The notes below the pieces were generated by a model. The model was not told the DNA's origin. It worked only from the letters and a program-made list of their open reading frames with translations, and ran no database searches. The translations under genes and the position numbers were made by a program. 64,000 nucleotides of DNA from G963674665 sp963674665. Lineage in GTDB: Bacteria; Desulfobacterota; Desulfovibrionia; Desulfovibrionales; Desulfovibrionaceae. The first letter of the stretch is position 1, and each line of letters opens with the position of its first letter. This document shows, piece after piece, positions 8,261 through 16,825 of the stretch. The stretch is taken from positions 496,001 through 560,000 of the forward strand of contig CAXXPL010000005.1 of assembly GCA_963674665.2 (NCBI GenBank), written 5' to 3'.

Positions 8261-8710
8261 GCAGCGCATTTTAACTTTTTCAAAGATGAAATCCTCCAGA
8301 AGGGAGTGTTGCGACATGTTTCTGGTTCCACGCTTGTGAATTATATAGCAACCAGGCAAGTTTTATAGACATTTCTGCAAATACCTATTTTTTCCTTGGG
8401 AAAAAAATAACATAATTGTCCTTTTTCTTCCCTTTTATTCCACTTTCATGCATAAGCACTAAACTGCGCGTAGAGTCTTCAGGACGTGCCACAACCTTTC
8501 CTTCTTGGCATTATTCCTTGAAAGAACATCATGTTATACGCTTCATTCTGCGCTCAGGGCAATACAACGATCATGTCTTTCGCCCCTGTGTCCGGTCTGG
8601 ACAATGCCGCTCACAGGCAGGCCCCTAGATAACTGTCCCACCTGTTCCCGGATAAACATGGGAATGGAATGCAGGAAGACAATATTACATACCCAACAGA
8701 GGAGTGTGTT
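8261..8710. other. Intergenic leader of the glutamate synthase operon
   Basis: About 450 bp without a convincing gene, with AT-rich stretches around 8340-8460. It presumably carries the promoter of the glutamate synthase genes. I could not identify a convincing promoter pair or riboswitch by eye. Confidence 0.4.
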
Positions 8711-10234
8711 TTGCAGGTCAAATCCATCAGCAACAAGTTCAATGACTTCGTTGTCGAACGCGACAAGGAGCGTTGCGTCAACTGCAAGTTGTGCATCAAA
8801 CAATGCTCCTACGAGGTTCATTTCTGGGACGAGAAACGTGAACTCGTGGATCACGAGAATGCCAAATGCATCGGGTGCCACCGCTGCGAGGCCATGTGCC
8901 CCGCCAATGCCCTGACCATCCGGCGCACGCCCTCGCAGTTCCGGGAGAACGCCTACTGGACGCCCACCTATATACGCCACATCTATAAACAGGCGGACAG
9001 CGGGGGCATTCTGCTCTCCGGCATGGGCAGCCCCCTGGAGCGCCCCATCTATTGGGACCACCTGCAGCTCGACGCCAGCCAGGTGACCAACCCTTCCATC
9101 GATCCCCTGCGCGAACCCATGGAACTGCGAACCTTTCTGGGGCGCAAGCCAGACGAGCTTGAGTTCGAGAAGGTGGACGGGAAGGTGCGGTTGAAGACGT
9201 GCTTGGCGCCGCAGATCAGGCTGGAAACGCCCCTCATGTTCGCGGCCATGAGCTTCGGGGCCATCAACTTCAACCTTCATGTGGCCATGGCCCAGGCCGC
9301 CACTGAGACCGGGACCATCTACAACACCGGTGAAGGGGGGTTGCACGAATCCCTGTACCAGTACGGGGCGAACACCATAGTGCAGGTGGCGTCGGGGCGT
9401 TTCGGCGTGCACGCCGAATACCTCAACGCGGGCGCGGGCATCGAGATCAAGATAGGGCAGGGCGCCAAGCCCGGCATCGGCGGGCACCTTCCCGGCGAGA
9501 AGATCGACGAGGAGGTTTCCAAGACACGCATGATCCCCCTCGGGTCGGATGCCATTTCACCCGCCCCCCATCATGACATCTATTCCATCGAGGATCTGCT
9601 GCAGCTCATCTACGCCTTGAAGGAGGCCACCGAATACAGGGTGCCCGTGGCCGTGAAGATAGCGGCTGTGCACAACGCCCCTGCCATTGCCTCGGGCATT
9701 GTCCGGGCCGGCGCCGACATCATCACCATAGACGGCTATCGCGGGGGCACGGGCGCCGCGCCTACCATGATCCGCGACAACGTGGGCATTCCCCTGGAGT
9801 TGGCCCTGGCCGCGGTGGACGAGCGCCTCAGACAGGAGGGCATCCGCAACCGCGCGTCAGTGGTGGTGGCGGGTGGTATCCGCTGCAGCGCGGACGTGCT
9901 CAAGGCCATCGCTCTGGGTGCCGACGCGGTCTACATCGGCACCGCCACACTCATAGCCGTAGGTTGCACCATGTGTGGCCGGTGCTACACCGGTAAATGC
10001 CCCTGGGGCATCGCCACCAACAACGAGAAATTGAAGAAGCGCCAGAATCCGGACGTGGCTAGGCAGCGCCTAGTGAACCTGATCAACGCCTGGAGCCATG
10101 AGATCCAGGAGATGCTCGGCGGCATGGGCCTGAATTCCATCGAGAGCGTGCGCGGGAACCGCGACAAGCTCAGGGCCGTGGGCCTGAATCAGACGGAACT
10201 GGACATCCTGGGCGTGAAGCACGCCGGCAGGTAA
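8711..10234 (+). CDS. Glutamate synthase central (FMN) subunit with N-terminal ferredoxin domain
   Basis: FMN/Fe-S core of glutamate synthase, which makes glutamate from 2-oxoglutarate and glutamine-derived ammonia. About 507 residues. Two 4Fe-4S motifs come first (CVNCKLCIKQC and CIGCHRCEAMC-P). The TIM-barrel synthase domain follows, including GEGGLHESLYQYG, GAKPGIGGHLPGEKI and DGYRGGTGAAP, then the VGCTMCGRC..C cysteine cluster near the C terminus. I prefer the TTG at 8711, which has AGAGGAG 6 nt upstream; ATG 8669 is the alternative and adds 14 residues. The glutaminase and GXGXG domains are separate genes downstream, the archaeal-type arrangement. Confidence 0.9.
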   Translation: MQVKSISNKFNDFVVERDKERCVNCKLCIKQCSYEVHFWDEKRELVDHENAKCIGCHRCEAMCPANALTIRRTPSQFRENAYWTPTYIRHIYKQADSGGILLSGMGSPLERPIYWDHLQLDASQVTNPSIDPLREPMELRTFLGRKPDELEFEKVDGKVRLKTCLAPQIRLETPLMFAAMSFGAINFNLHVAMAQAATETGTIYNTGEGGLHESLYQYGANTIVQVASGRFGVHAEYLNAGAGIEIKIGQGAKPGIGGHLPGEKIDEEVSKTRMIPLGSDAISPAPHHDIYSIEDLLQLIYALKEATEYRVPVAVKIAAVHNAPAIASGIVRAGADIITIDGYRGGTGAAPTMIRDNVGIPLELALAAVDERLRQEGIRNRASVVVAGGIRCSADVLKAIALGADAVYIGTATLIAVGCTMCGRCYTGKCPWGIATNNEKLKKRQNPDVARQRLVNLINAWSHEIQEMLGGMGLNSIESVRGNRDKLRAVGLNQTELDILGVKHAGR

Positions 10235-10299
10235 CAATGGAATGAAACGCCCCTTGGAATATCCAATGCAGGGGCGATACGCGCGAGGAGAAAGACCTT

Positions 10300-11394
10300 A
10301 TGCGGTCGGCATATGATTTTTGGAATTTTCAGAAAGACATCTCCGGATGCGGCATTTTCGGGGTGATTCACCGCAAGCGGGAGCTGCTTCCCGGAGCCAT
10401 GCCCATCAACGCCATGTGCACCATGCACGATCGGGGCAACGGCCTTGGGGGCGGGTTCGCGGCCTACGGCATCTATCCCGAATTCGCGGATCATTACGCC
10501 TTTCAGTTGATGTACGACGACAACGTGGCAATGGACAGGGCAGAGGACGCCATCCGGCACTATATGGACGTGCACGAGGCGCATCCCATCCCCACCAGGC
10601 AGACTCCTCACGTGAAGAATCCGCCCATTGTCTGGCGGTACTTTGTCACACCCAAGGAGGTTCGCCCCAAGTGGCAGTCCGTGGGCGAGGCCGACTACCT
10701 GGTGAACGTGGTCATGGAGATCAACACCCGTATCCACGGCGCCTTCGTGTTCTCCAGCGGCAAGAACATGGGCGCTTTCAAGGGCGTGGGCTTTCCCGAG
10801 GACATGGCCGAGTTCTACCGTCTGGACGAGTACAAGGCCTACATGTGGACCGGGCACAACCGTTTTCCCACCAACACGCCCGGATGGTGGGGGGGCGCGC
10901 ACCCCTTCACCCTGCTGGACTGGGCCATTGTGCACAACGGGGAGATCTCTTCCTACGGCATCAACCGCCGCTATCTGTGCGAGCACAACTACGAGTGCAC
11001 GCTGATGACCGACACCGAGGTGGTGGCCTATCTGCTGGACCTGCTGATCCGCAAGCACGGATTGTCCAAACGCATGGCCAGCCGCGTGTTCGCCCCCCCG
11101 TTCTGGAACGACGTGGACCGGATGGACGAGGACGAACGCCAGGCATACACGGCCCTGCGCATGGTTTACGGATCTGCCATGCTCAACGGCCCCTTCGCCA
11201 TCCTGGTGACCGATTCCACCGGCATGCTGGGGCTCAATGACAGGGTCAAACTCCGCCCCCTGGTGGTGGCTGAGAAAGGGGACATGGTCTTCATGTCCAG
11301 CGAGGAGAGCGCGGTGCGGGAAGTCAGCCCCGACCTGGACAGGGTCTGGGCTCCCAAGGCCGGTGAACCTGTCATCGTGGAACTTGAGAACTGA
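10300..11394 (+). CDS. Glutamate synthase glutaminase subunit (class II amidotransferase)
   Basis: Hydrolyses glutamine to supply ammonia to the FMN subunit. 364 residues with an Ntn-type glutaminase domain. The likely nucleophile is Cys17 in SGCGIFGVI, so removal of a 16-residue propeptide would be required. Other family signatures are GHNRFPTNTPGWWGGAHPF and DWAIVHNGEISSYG. GAGGAGAAAG just upstream supports ATG 10300. It lies 65 bp after the FMN subunit and ahead of the GXGXG subunit. A strong hairpin after the stop may attenuate transcription into the third gene. Confidence 0.9.
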   Translation: MRSAYDFWNFQKDISGCGIFGVIHRKRELLPGAMPINAMCTMHDRGNGLGGGFAAYGIYPEFADHYAFQLMYDDNVAMDRAEDAIRHYMDVHEAHPIPTRQTPHVKNPPIVWRYFVTPKEVRPKWQSVGEADYLVNVVMEINTRIHGAFVFSSGKNMGAFKGVGFPEDMAEFYRLDEYKAYMWTGHNRFPTNTPGWWGGAHPFTLLDWAIVHNGEISSYGINRRYLCEHNYECTLMTDTEVVAYLLDLLIRKHGLSKRMASRVFAPPFWNDVDRMDEDERQAYTALRMVYGSAMLNGPFAILVTDSTGMLGLNDRVKLRPLVVAEKGDMVFMSSEESAVREVSPDLDRVWAPKAGEPVIVELEN

Positions 11395-11425
11395 GGAATG
11401 TGATTGAATAGGCTGCATGAATTTT

Positions 11426-11487
11426 CCGGGGGGAACCCTTTTTGAGAAAAGGGCTTCCCCCCGGACCCCCCTCCAAAAAATTTTTAA
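11426..11487 (+). terminator. Hairpin between glutaminase and GXGXG subunit genes
   Basis: CCGGGGGGAA.CCTTTT pairs with AAAAGG..TTCCCCCCGG (11426-11464). ACCCCCCTCC and an A6T5 stretch follow. The tail matches the one after hslU. A second, shorter GCGAGGGG / CCCCTCGC hairpin follows at about 11511-11532. Because the next gene completes the enzyme, this may be a partial terminator rather than an operon end. Confidence 0.65.
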
Positions 11488-11575
11488 ATTTAGGGTTTAG
11501 GAAGGGGGAGCGCGAGGGGAGAACCCCCTCGCATTACCGATCAAACTCTTTACCGAACATAGTACAAGAGCTGCC

Positions 11576-12340
11576 ATGAGCGAGAATACCAATATCATTC
11601 GCCTCGATGCCAAGGGCGTGTATTACAAGCAACTCAACGAGTGGATCCGTGAAGCCGTGCGCAACGGCGCCAAGTGGCTTGAGCTCGACAACATCAACGG
11701 CCACCGCTACATCGCCAACTCCATGGTGGGGAGTGTGGAGTTTCTGATCAAAGGTGTGCCAGGGCAGGATCTGGCCGCCTTCATGTGCGGCCCCCGCATC
11801 CGTGTGCAAGGCAATGCCCAGGACGGGGTGGCCAACACCATGGACGACGGGCTGGTTGTCATTGACGGTCTGTGCGGCGACGTGCTGGGCTACGGCATGC
11901 GCGGGGGCAAGGTTTTCGTGCGTGGCGACGTGGGCTACCGCGTGGGCATCCATATGAAATCCTACATGGACAAGTCCCCGGTCATCGTGATCGGGGGCAA
12001 GGCCGGGGATTTCCTCGGGGAGTACATGGCCGGGGGCGCCCTCATCCTGTTGGGCATGTTCAGCGACAAGCCGGACGCCCCCATTGCGGGGCGCAGCCTG
12101 GGTACCGGCATGCACGGGGGAGTGATCTACGTGCGTGGTGATGTGCCGGAACACCTGCTCGCACCCAACCTGAGGGTGGAAGCCGCCGAGGCGGCCGACA
12201 TGTCCTTTGTCCGGGAGCAGGTGGAGCAGTTTGCAGGAGAGTTGGGCTGCGACGCCGGGGAGATTCTGTCCGGTGCCTTCAACCGCATCACTCCTGTATC
12301 CCATCGCCCCTATGGCAATATGTATATCGGGACGAATTAG
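11576..12340 (+). CDS. Glutamate synthase GXGXG (alpha-type C-terminal) subunit
   Basis: 254-residue single-domain protein with the repeated glycine-rich right-handed beta-helix of glutamate synthase C-terminal and FwdC-like domains: NTMDDGLVVIDGLCGDVLGY, MRGGKVFVRGDVGYRVG, GGKAGDFLGEYMAGG, GTGMHGGVIYVRGD. In fused bacterial GltB this domain forms the structural end of the ammonia channel; here it is free-standing, as in archaea. It lies 181 bp from the glutaminase gene with terminator-like hairpins between, so its expression level may be set separately. Confidence 0.88.
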   Translation: MSENTNIIRLDAKGVYYKQLNEWIREAVRNGAKWLELDNINGHRYIANSMVGSVEFLIKGVPGQDLAAFMCGPRIRVQGNAQDGVANTMDDGLVVIDGLCGDVLGYGMRGGKVFVRGDVGYRVGIHMKSYMDKSPVIVIGGKAGDFLGEYMAGGALILLGMFSDKPDAPIAGRSLGTGMHGGVIYVRGDVPEHLLAPNLRVEAAEAADMSFVREQVEQFAGELGCDAGEILSGAFNRITPVSHRPYGNMYIGTN

Positions 12341-12368
12341 GATGTTCTTGTGAAGTGGGCAGTGCACC

Positions 12369-12413
12369 GGGGAAACCATTTGAAATGCTTCTCACCCCAG
12401 TGGTTCCCCGATA
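12369..12413 (+). terminator. Terminator-like hairpin after the glutamate synthase genes
   Basis: CGGGGAAACCA pairs with TGGTTCCCCG across a 20-nt loop, 28 nt after the stop of the GXGXG subunit. No U-tract is adjacent. It belongs to the same hairpin family as 3225, 6660 and 62010. Confidence 0.5.
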
Positions 12414-12519
12414 AATGCTTTGCCAGGGACTTTCCTGCTTCGGGAATCTCAAAATGGTCCGGTACGGAGTGCAGAATTCACTTGTATTTTCGACAATGTT
12501 GATATTAATACCACACACA

Positions 12520-12548
12520 GGGGGCGCTACGGCGGGGCCCCCTTTTTT
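12520..12548 (+). terminator. Rho-independent terminator bordering intron copy 1
   Basis: The GGGGGC (12520-12525) / GCCCCC (12537-12542) stem is followed directly by TTTTTT. Intron copy 1 begins 4 nt after the U-tract. This is the placement expected of group IIC introns, which recognise terminator hairpins. Confidence 0.7.
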
Positions 12549-12552
12549 CTTG

Positions 12553-13199
12553 GTGCGCCCGGCAGGGCGCGTGGTGCGTGAGCACCATCCGGGCAGGTGT
12601 GGTGCCTGCCTGGTGACTTGGAGGTGAAAGTCCTCCGCAGGCCCGCAAGGGGAATTGCTAGCCGGACGGCAAGGGTGTCCATCGCGAGATGGAATCCGAA
12701 GGAAGCCGCAGGCAAAATGCTGACCCGACGAACAGAGATCGCATGCGAGGCGGTCATGCTGGGTGAGGAGGCCACTATCTTCAAAGCCCGATACTCGTCG
12801 TACGGAAGGCATGGACGTATATGCGGCGGGTATAAGCAGGAAGGTCGCGCGCATTACCCGGGGAGATCCGTCTTCCTGCCACGTGCTACCGGCGCGGCAA
12901 CGCGCCGGGATGGGAAGACAGAAGTCAGCAGACGGCATAGTAGTCGACCTAACCACTCGACGAAGGGCCAAGCCTGCCAAGCGAGGCATGAACACTGTTT
13001 TCTGTTTGGATTGAGCAGATGCCCGTAAGGAGCCTTAAAGCTGGAAGTAACGGACGGAATCCGTGAGGCAGGGCTGGGTGCTTATAGTCCGACAGGCATT
13101 CAGAGAACTGACGCCAAGCAGGCAGGAACCGCCGTGGTGCGGAACCGTATGCCCGGTGGTGTGGGAGGACGGGAGGCGCGAGCCCCCCTCCTACCCGAT
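12553..13199 (+). mobile_element. Group IIC-like intron without reverse transcriptase, copy 1
   Basis: Begins GTGCGCCCGGC and ends CTCCTACCCGAT. Conserved blocks follow the class IIC (Oceanobacillus-type) ribozyme as I remember it: AAGGGTGTCCATCGCGAG.., GGAATC.GAAGGAAGC, TTACCCGGGGAGATC, ACAGAAGTCAGCAG. A domain V hairpin starts near 13127 (GAACCGCCGTGG..CCCGGTGGTG, catalytic CGC type), then a domain VI stem. Only about 647 nt long, with no reading frame resembling an intron-encoded protein, so it must depend on a maturase supplied in trans. It sits right behind a terminator. A second, related copy lies at 16710-18347. Confidence 0.85.
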
Positions 13200-13401
13200 C
13201 CCCCGCTGGTGGGTGAAAATAGTTTTTTTCCTTTCCCCTGGCACAAGTCAGGGAAATGAGAAGAAGAAAGATTCCGCCACGTTCCGATTTTCAATGATTC
13301 AAAATGGTTGCTGCTGGTCAATCCTGAAATGAGGAATTCGTTGCAGCGGATACGAAAGTGTATTAGTAAAACTCTTTTCGCAGAACGCTCAAGGAGGCAT
13401 T

Positions 13402-13794
13402 ATGCTTTTTGCCAATGTGGCTTACGCCATGGGTCAGGCGTCTGGTGGCGCACAAGGACAGGGGAATCCCATAGCGGCCTTTGCCCCGCTGATCATCATG
13501 TTCGCTATTTTTTACTTTCTGCTCATCCGCCCGCAGCAGAAAAAGGCGAAACAACACAAAGAACTTTTAAACGACCTGAAGCGCGGGGACTACATACTGA
13601 CCAGTGGTGGTCTGTATGGCCGTATCACCGCTGTTTCCGGGGACATTCTCACGATTGACCTCGGCAACGACGTTGAAGTGAAGGTCGGGCGCAGCTTCAT
13701 CGCCGGTCTTGCCGAGAACCCCGGAAAGACCAAGGCCGACAAGAAGAACAAGACTGAGAAAAAAGAAGAATCGAACGAAAGCGGCAAAAATTAG
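13402..13794 (+). CDS. yajC: YajC, Sec translocase accessory subunit
   Basis: Small inner-membrane partner of SecDF in protein export. 130 residues: a short periplasmic N terminus, one transmembrane helix (IAAFAPLIIMFAIFYFLLI), then the family hallmark RPQQKKAKQHKELLNDLKRGD and a basic, lysine-rich tail. AAGGAGG precedes the ATG. It starts the yajC-secD-secF operon; secD begins 162 bp later. Confidence 0.95.
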   Translation: MLFANVAYAMGQASGGAQGQGNPIAAFAPLIIMFAIFYFLLIRPQQKKAKQHKELLNDLKRGDYILTSGGLYGRITAVSGDILTIDLGNDVEVKVGRSFIAGLAENPGKTKADKKNKTEKKEESNESGKN

Positions 13795-13956
13795 CGTTGT
13801 CGCGGCCTTGTCATGTCGCCTTGGCAGGCTTGCGCCCCCTTTGGGTTGGCTCCAGGGCGTGTGCCTGCATTTTTCATGTCGTAATCCGTTTCGACATCGG
13901 CAACAGGCCGTTCGCGCTTTTTTTTCCGCGGTGATCATCTTGGACGAGGTGAAACA

Positions 13957-15552
13957 ATGAAAGGGAGTTTGCGTTGGCGCATCGCGCTGACACTTGTGGT
14001 TACGCTGCTGGCCGTGATCTATGCGCTGCCATCCGTTACCCCGGAAAATTCCCCCCTGCGGTCTTTTCTGCCCAAGGATACCATCAATCTCGGGCTTGAT
14101 CTCATGGGGGGCATTCACTTGACCTTGGGCGTGGAAGTGGACAAGGCCGTCGAGAACGCCCTTGCACAAACCGGACAGGATCTGCGCGCTCTTTCCCGTG
14201 AAGACGACATCATCGTCTTGCGTCCTTCCGTGACTCCCGAGATGCAGCTGGAGTTCGTGTTGCTCAAGAGCGAGCAGCAGGAGCAACTCGATGCGTTGCT
14301 CAAGAAAAGTTACAGCATCCTGCAGCTCCGGAACAAGACGCCCCTGGACGATGGAAAGATCAAGTACCAGATGGGCTTCAGCAATGAATACACCGACTAC
14401 ATCGAGACCATGGCTCTTGATCAGGCCGTGAAGACCATCAGGAACCGTATCGACCAGTTCGGTGTTACCGAGCCCGACATCCGCAAGCAGCAGGACTACC
14501 GTATTCAGGTCCAGCTGCCCGGTCTGGATGATCCTCAGCGCGCCATCGACATTCTGGGCAAGACCGCGCATCTGGAATTCAAGCTGGTGGACGAGGACGC
14601 CGATCTCGAAAAGGCCAAGCAGGGCATCATCCCCCCCGGGGACGAACTCAACACCTTGCGCCGCCACAATCCGGACGGCACCTATACCGATTCGCCCATT
14701 GTCCTGAAAAAGGACGCCCTGATGACGGGCGAACACATCACGGACGCCAACACCAATTTCGACTCCTACAACCAGCCTTACGTCCTCTTGAACTTCAACA
14801 ACACCGGATCGCGTCTGTTCGAGCGTATCACCGGCGAGAACGTCAAGAAGCGTCTGGCCATCGTGTTGGACGGCAAGGTCTATTCAGCTCCCGTGATCCA
14901 GGAAAAGATCATGGGGGGGCGCGCCAGCATCTCTGGCCGCTTCACGGTGGACGAAGCCCGCGACCTGGCCATTGTGCTGCGTGCGGGTGCCTTGCCCGCC
15001 CCGGTCAAGGTGCTGGAAGAACGTAGCGTCGGTCCCTCTCTTGGTCAGGAGTCCATTGACGCGGGCATCAACTCCGCCCTCATCGGCGGCTGCCTGGTCC
15101 TGCTGTTCATGCTTGTGTACTACGGCTTCGGCGGAGTGGTGGCCGACATCGTGCTGGGCCTGAACATCCTGTTGATCATGGCGGGGCTGGCCGGCTTCGG
15201 CGCCACCCTGACCCTGCCCGGCATCGCGGGTATCATTCTGACAATCGGTATGGCCGTGGACGCAAACGTGCTCATCTTCGAGCGCATCCGGGAGGAACTG
15301 GACAAGGGGCTCACCCCCCGCGCCGCCGTTGACGAAGGCTACGGCCGCGCCACCCTGACCATCCTGGATGCCAACGTGACCACGATCATCGCGGCAGTGA
15401 TTCTTTACCAGTTCGGCACAGGCCCCATCCGCGGCTTCGCTGTGACACTGATCCTGGGTATCCTCGCATCCATGTTCACGGCCATTTTCGTGTCGCGCAT
15501 TTTCTTCGACCTCTGGCTGCAGCGCAAGAAAGCCGCAAAGCTGAGCATATGA
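13957..15552 (+). CDS. secD: SecD, protein-export membrane protein
   Basis: RND-type subunit that uses proton motive force to assist Sec-dependent export. 531 residues with an N-terminal helix followed by LGLDLMGGIHLTLGVEVD, the large periplasmic domain with TIRNRIDQFGVTEPDI, and a cluster of five helices at the C terminus containing GMAVDANVLIFERIREEL, the conserved SecD motif. GAGGTGA lies before the ATG. secF follows after 34 bp. Confidence 0.96.
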   Translation: MKGSLRWRIALTLVVTLLAVIYALPSVTPENSPLRSFLPKDTINLGLDLMGGIHLTLGVEVDKAVENALAQTGQDLRALSREDDIIVLRPSVTPEMQLEFVLLKSEQQEQLDALLKKSYSILQLRNKTPLDDGKIKYQMGFSNEYTDYIETMALDQAVKTIRNRIDQFGVTEPDIRKQQDYRIQVQLPGLDDPQRAIDILGKTAHLEFKLVDEDADLEKAKQGIIPPGDELNTLRRHNPDGTYTDSPIVLKKDALMTGEHITDANTNFDSYNQPYVLLNFNNTGSRLFERITGENVKKRLAIVLDGKVYSAPVIQEKIMGGRASISGRFTVDEARDLAIVLRAGALPAPVKVLEERSVGPSLGQESIDAGINSALIGGCLVLLFMLVYYGFGGVVADIVLGLNILLIMAGLAGFGATLTLPGIAGIILTIGMAVDANVLIFERIREELDKGLTPRAAVDEGYGRATLTILDANVTTIIAAVILYQFGTGPIRGFAVTLILGILASMFTAIFVSRIFFDLWLQRKKAAKLSI

Positions 15553-15586
15553 CGTACACTGTGCGTCAACACAGGAGTGAAAATCC

Positions 15587-16645
15587 ATGGGACTGAGGCT
15601 GATACGAAACGACATCAACATCAATTTCATCGGGGTGCGCAAGATCGCCTTCGCGATCTCCGGGTTCCTGATCCTGCTGGGACTCGGCTCCCTGCTGTTC
15701 AAGGGCGGTCCCCGGTACGGCATTGATTTTGCCGGCGGCATCATGGTTCAGGTGTCCTTTGAGAAGGACACCCCGCTGGAGAGCATCAAGGACAGCCTGA
15801 AGGGTGCCGAGATTCCCGACCTTGTTGTCCAGCGCTTCGGCATGGAGGGCGAGAACGAGTTCCTGATCAGGATTTCCGCCGCCGACCTGAAGCCCGGCGA
15901 CGTCCGCACCGCGGTGGAAAAGGCATTTACCGAAAAACTCAACGACAGCGGCTGGCAGATCCAGCGCCTGGAAATGGTCGGCCCCAAGGTGGGCAAGGAC
16001 CTTCGTTCCAAGGCCATGAATGCCCTGTTCTATGCGGTGTTGCTCATCGCCATCTACATCTCCGGGCGTTTCGAGCAGCGTTGGTGGGCAGCCGGTTTCA
16101 TGGCTGCGGCATTGGCCACGGCCATGTACCTGTTGGGGCTGCTGGACATCACCACCGGCTACCTCACCCTGGCCGCAATGGTGGTCACCCTTGCGCTCTG
16201 TTGGAAGCTGAAACTCAATTATGCGCTGGGCGCGGTGGTGGCCCTGATTCACGACGTGATCATCACCGTGGGCGTCTTCTCCCTGATGAACAAGGAGTTC
16301 GACCTCACCATCGTGGCGGCGCTGTTGACCATCATCGGTTACTCGCTCAACGACACCATCATCGTGTTCGACCGCATACGCGAGAACCTTCGCGCCAAGG
16401 TCTCCAATCTGCTCTCCGTGACCATCAACCAGAGCATCAACCAGACCTTGAGCCGTACACTGCTGACCTCCGGCACCACCCTCATCGCGGTGCTCTGCCT
16501 TTACTTCCTCGGTGGCGGCGTGATCCACGACTTCGCCTTTGCCATGCTCATCGGCATTTTTGTGGGTACCTATTCCTCCATCTTCGTGGCCAGCCCTATC
16601 CTCCTGGCGTTTCAGCCCAGGGAGGAAGCGGAGGATGCCTCCTAA
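15587..16645 (+). CDS. secF: SecF, protein-export membrane protein
   Basis: Partner of SecD. 352 residues with the first helix, the GIDFAGGIMVQVSF motif, a short periplasmic domain, and helices containing YSLNDTIIVFDRIRENLR, the SecF signature. An atypically long hydrophobic stretch (about residues 145-205, two extra predicted helices around FEQRWWAAGF and YLTLAAMVVTLALCW) is inserted between the periplasmic domain and the conserved helices; the family often has fewer residues here. AGGAGTGA precedes the ATG. A textbook terminator follows. Confidence 0.94.
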   Translation: MGLRLIRNDININFIGVRKIAFAISGFLILLGLGSLLFKGGPRYGIDFAGGIMVQVSFEKDTPLESIKDSLKGAEIPDLVVQRFGMEGENEFLIRISAADLKPGDVRTAVEKAFTEKLNDSGWQIQRLEMVGPKVGKDLRSKAMNALFYAVLLIAIYISGRFEQRWWAAGFMAAALATAMYLLGLLDITTGYLTLAAMVVTLALCWKLKLNYALGAVVALIHDVIITVGVFSLMNKEFDLTIVAALLTIIGYSLNDTIIVFDRIRENLRAKVSNLLSVTINQSINQTLSRTLLTSGTTLIAVLCLYFLGGGVIHDFAFAMLIGIFVGTYSSIFVASPILLAFQPREEAEDAS

Positions 16646-16671
16646 GCGGGGAGTTCCAATACGATCACATG

Positions 16672-16703
16672 AAGCGGCCTCTCTTCGGAGGGGCCGCTTT
16701 TTT
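16672..16703 (+). terminator. Rho-independent terminator of yajC-secD-secF
   Basis: AAGCGGCC.CTC pairs with GAG.GGCCGCTT across a TTCG tetraloop, followed by T6 at 16698-16703. Intron copy 2 starts 6 nt after the U-tract. Confidence 0.92.
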
Positions 16704-16825
16704 GATGTGGTGCGCCCGGCAGGACGCGTGGTGCGTGAACACCATCCTGGCAGGTGTGGTGCCTGCCTGGTGACTTGGAGGTGAAAATCCTCTGTAGGCC
16801 CGACAAGGGGAACTGCTAGAGCATT

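Noticed and set aside
12553..13199. A small protein gene inside intron copy 1 (several frames of 70-140 codons)
   Set aside because: None resembles a reverse transcriptase, maturase or endonuclease. The frames run through structured ribozyme blocks and differ between the two intron copies.
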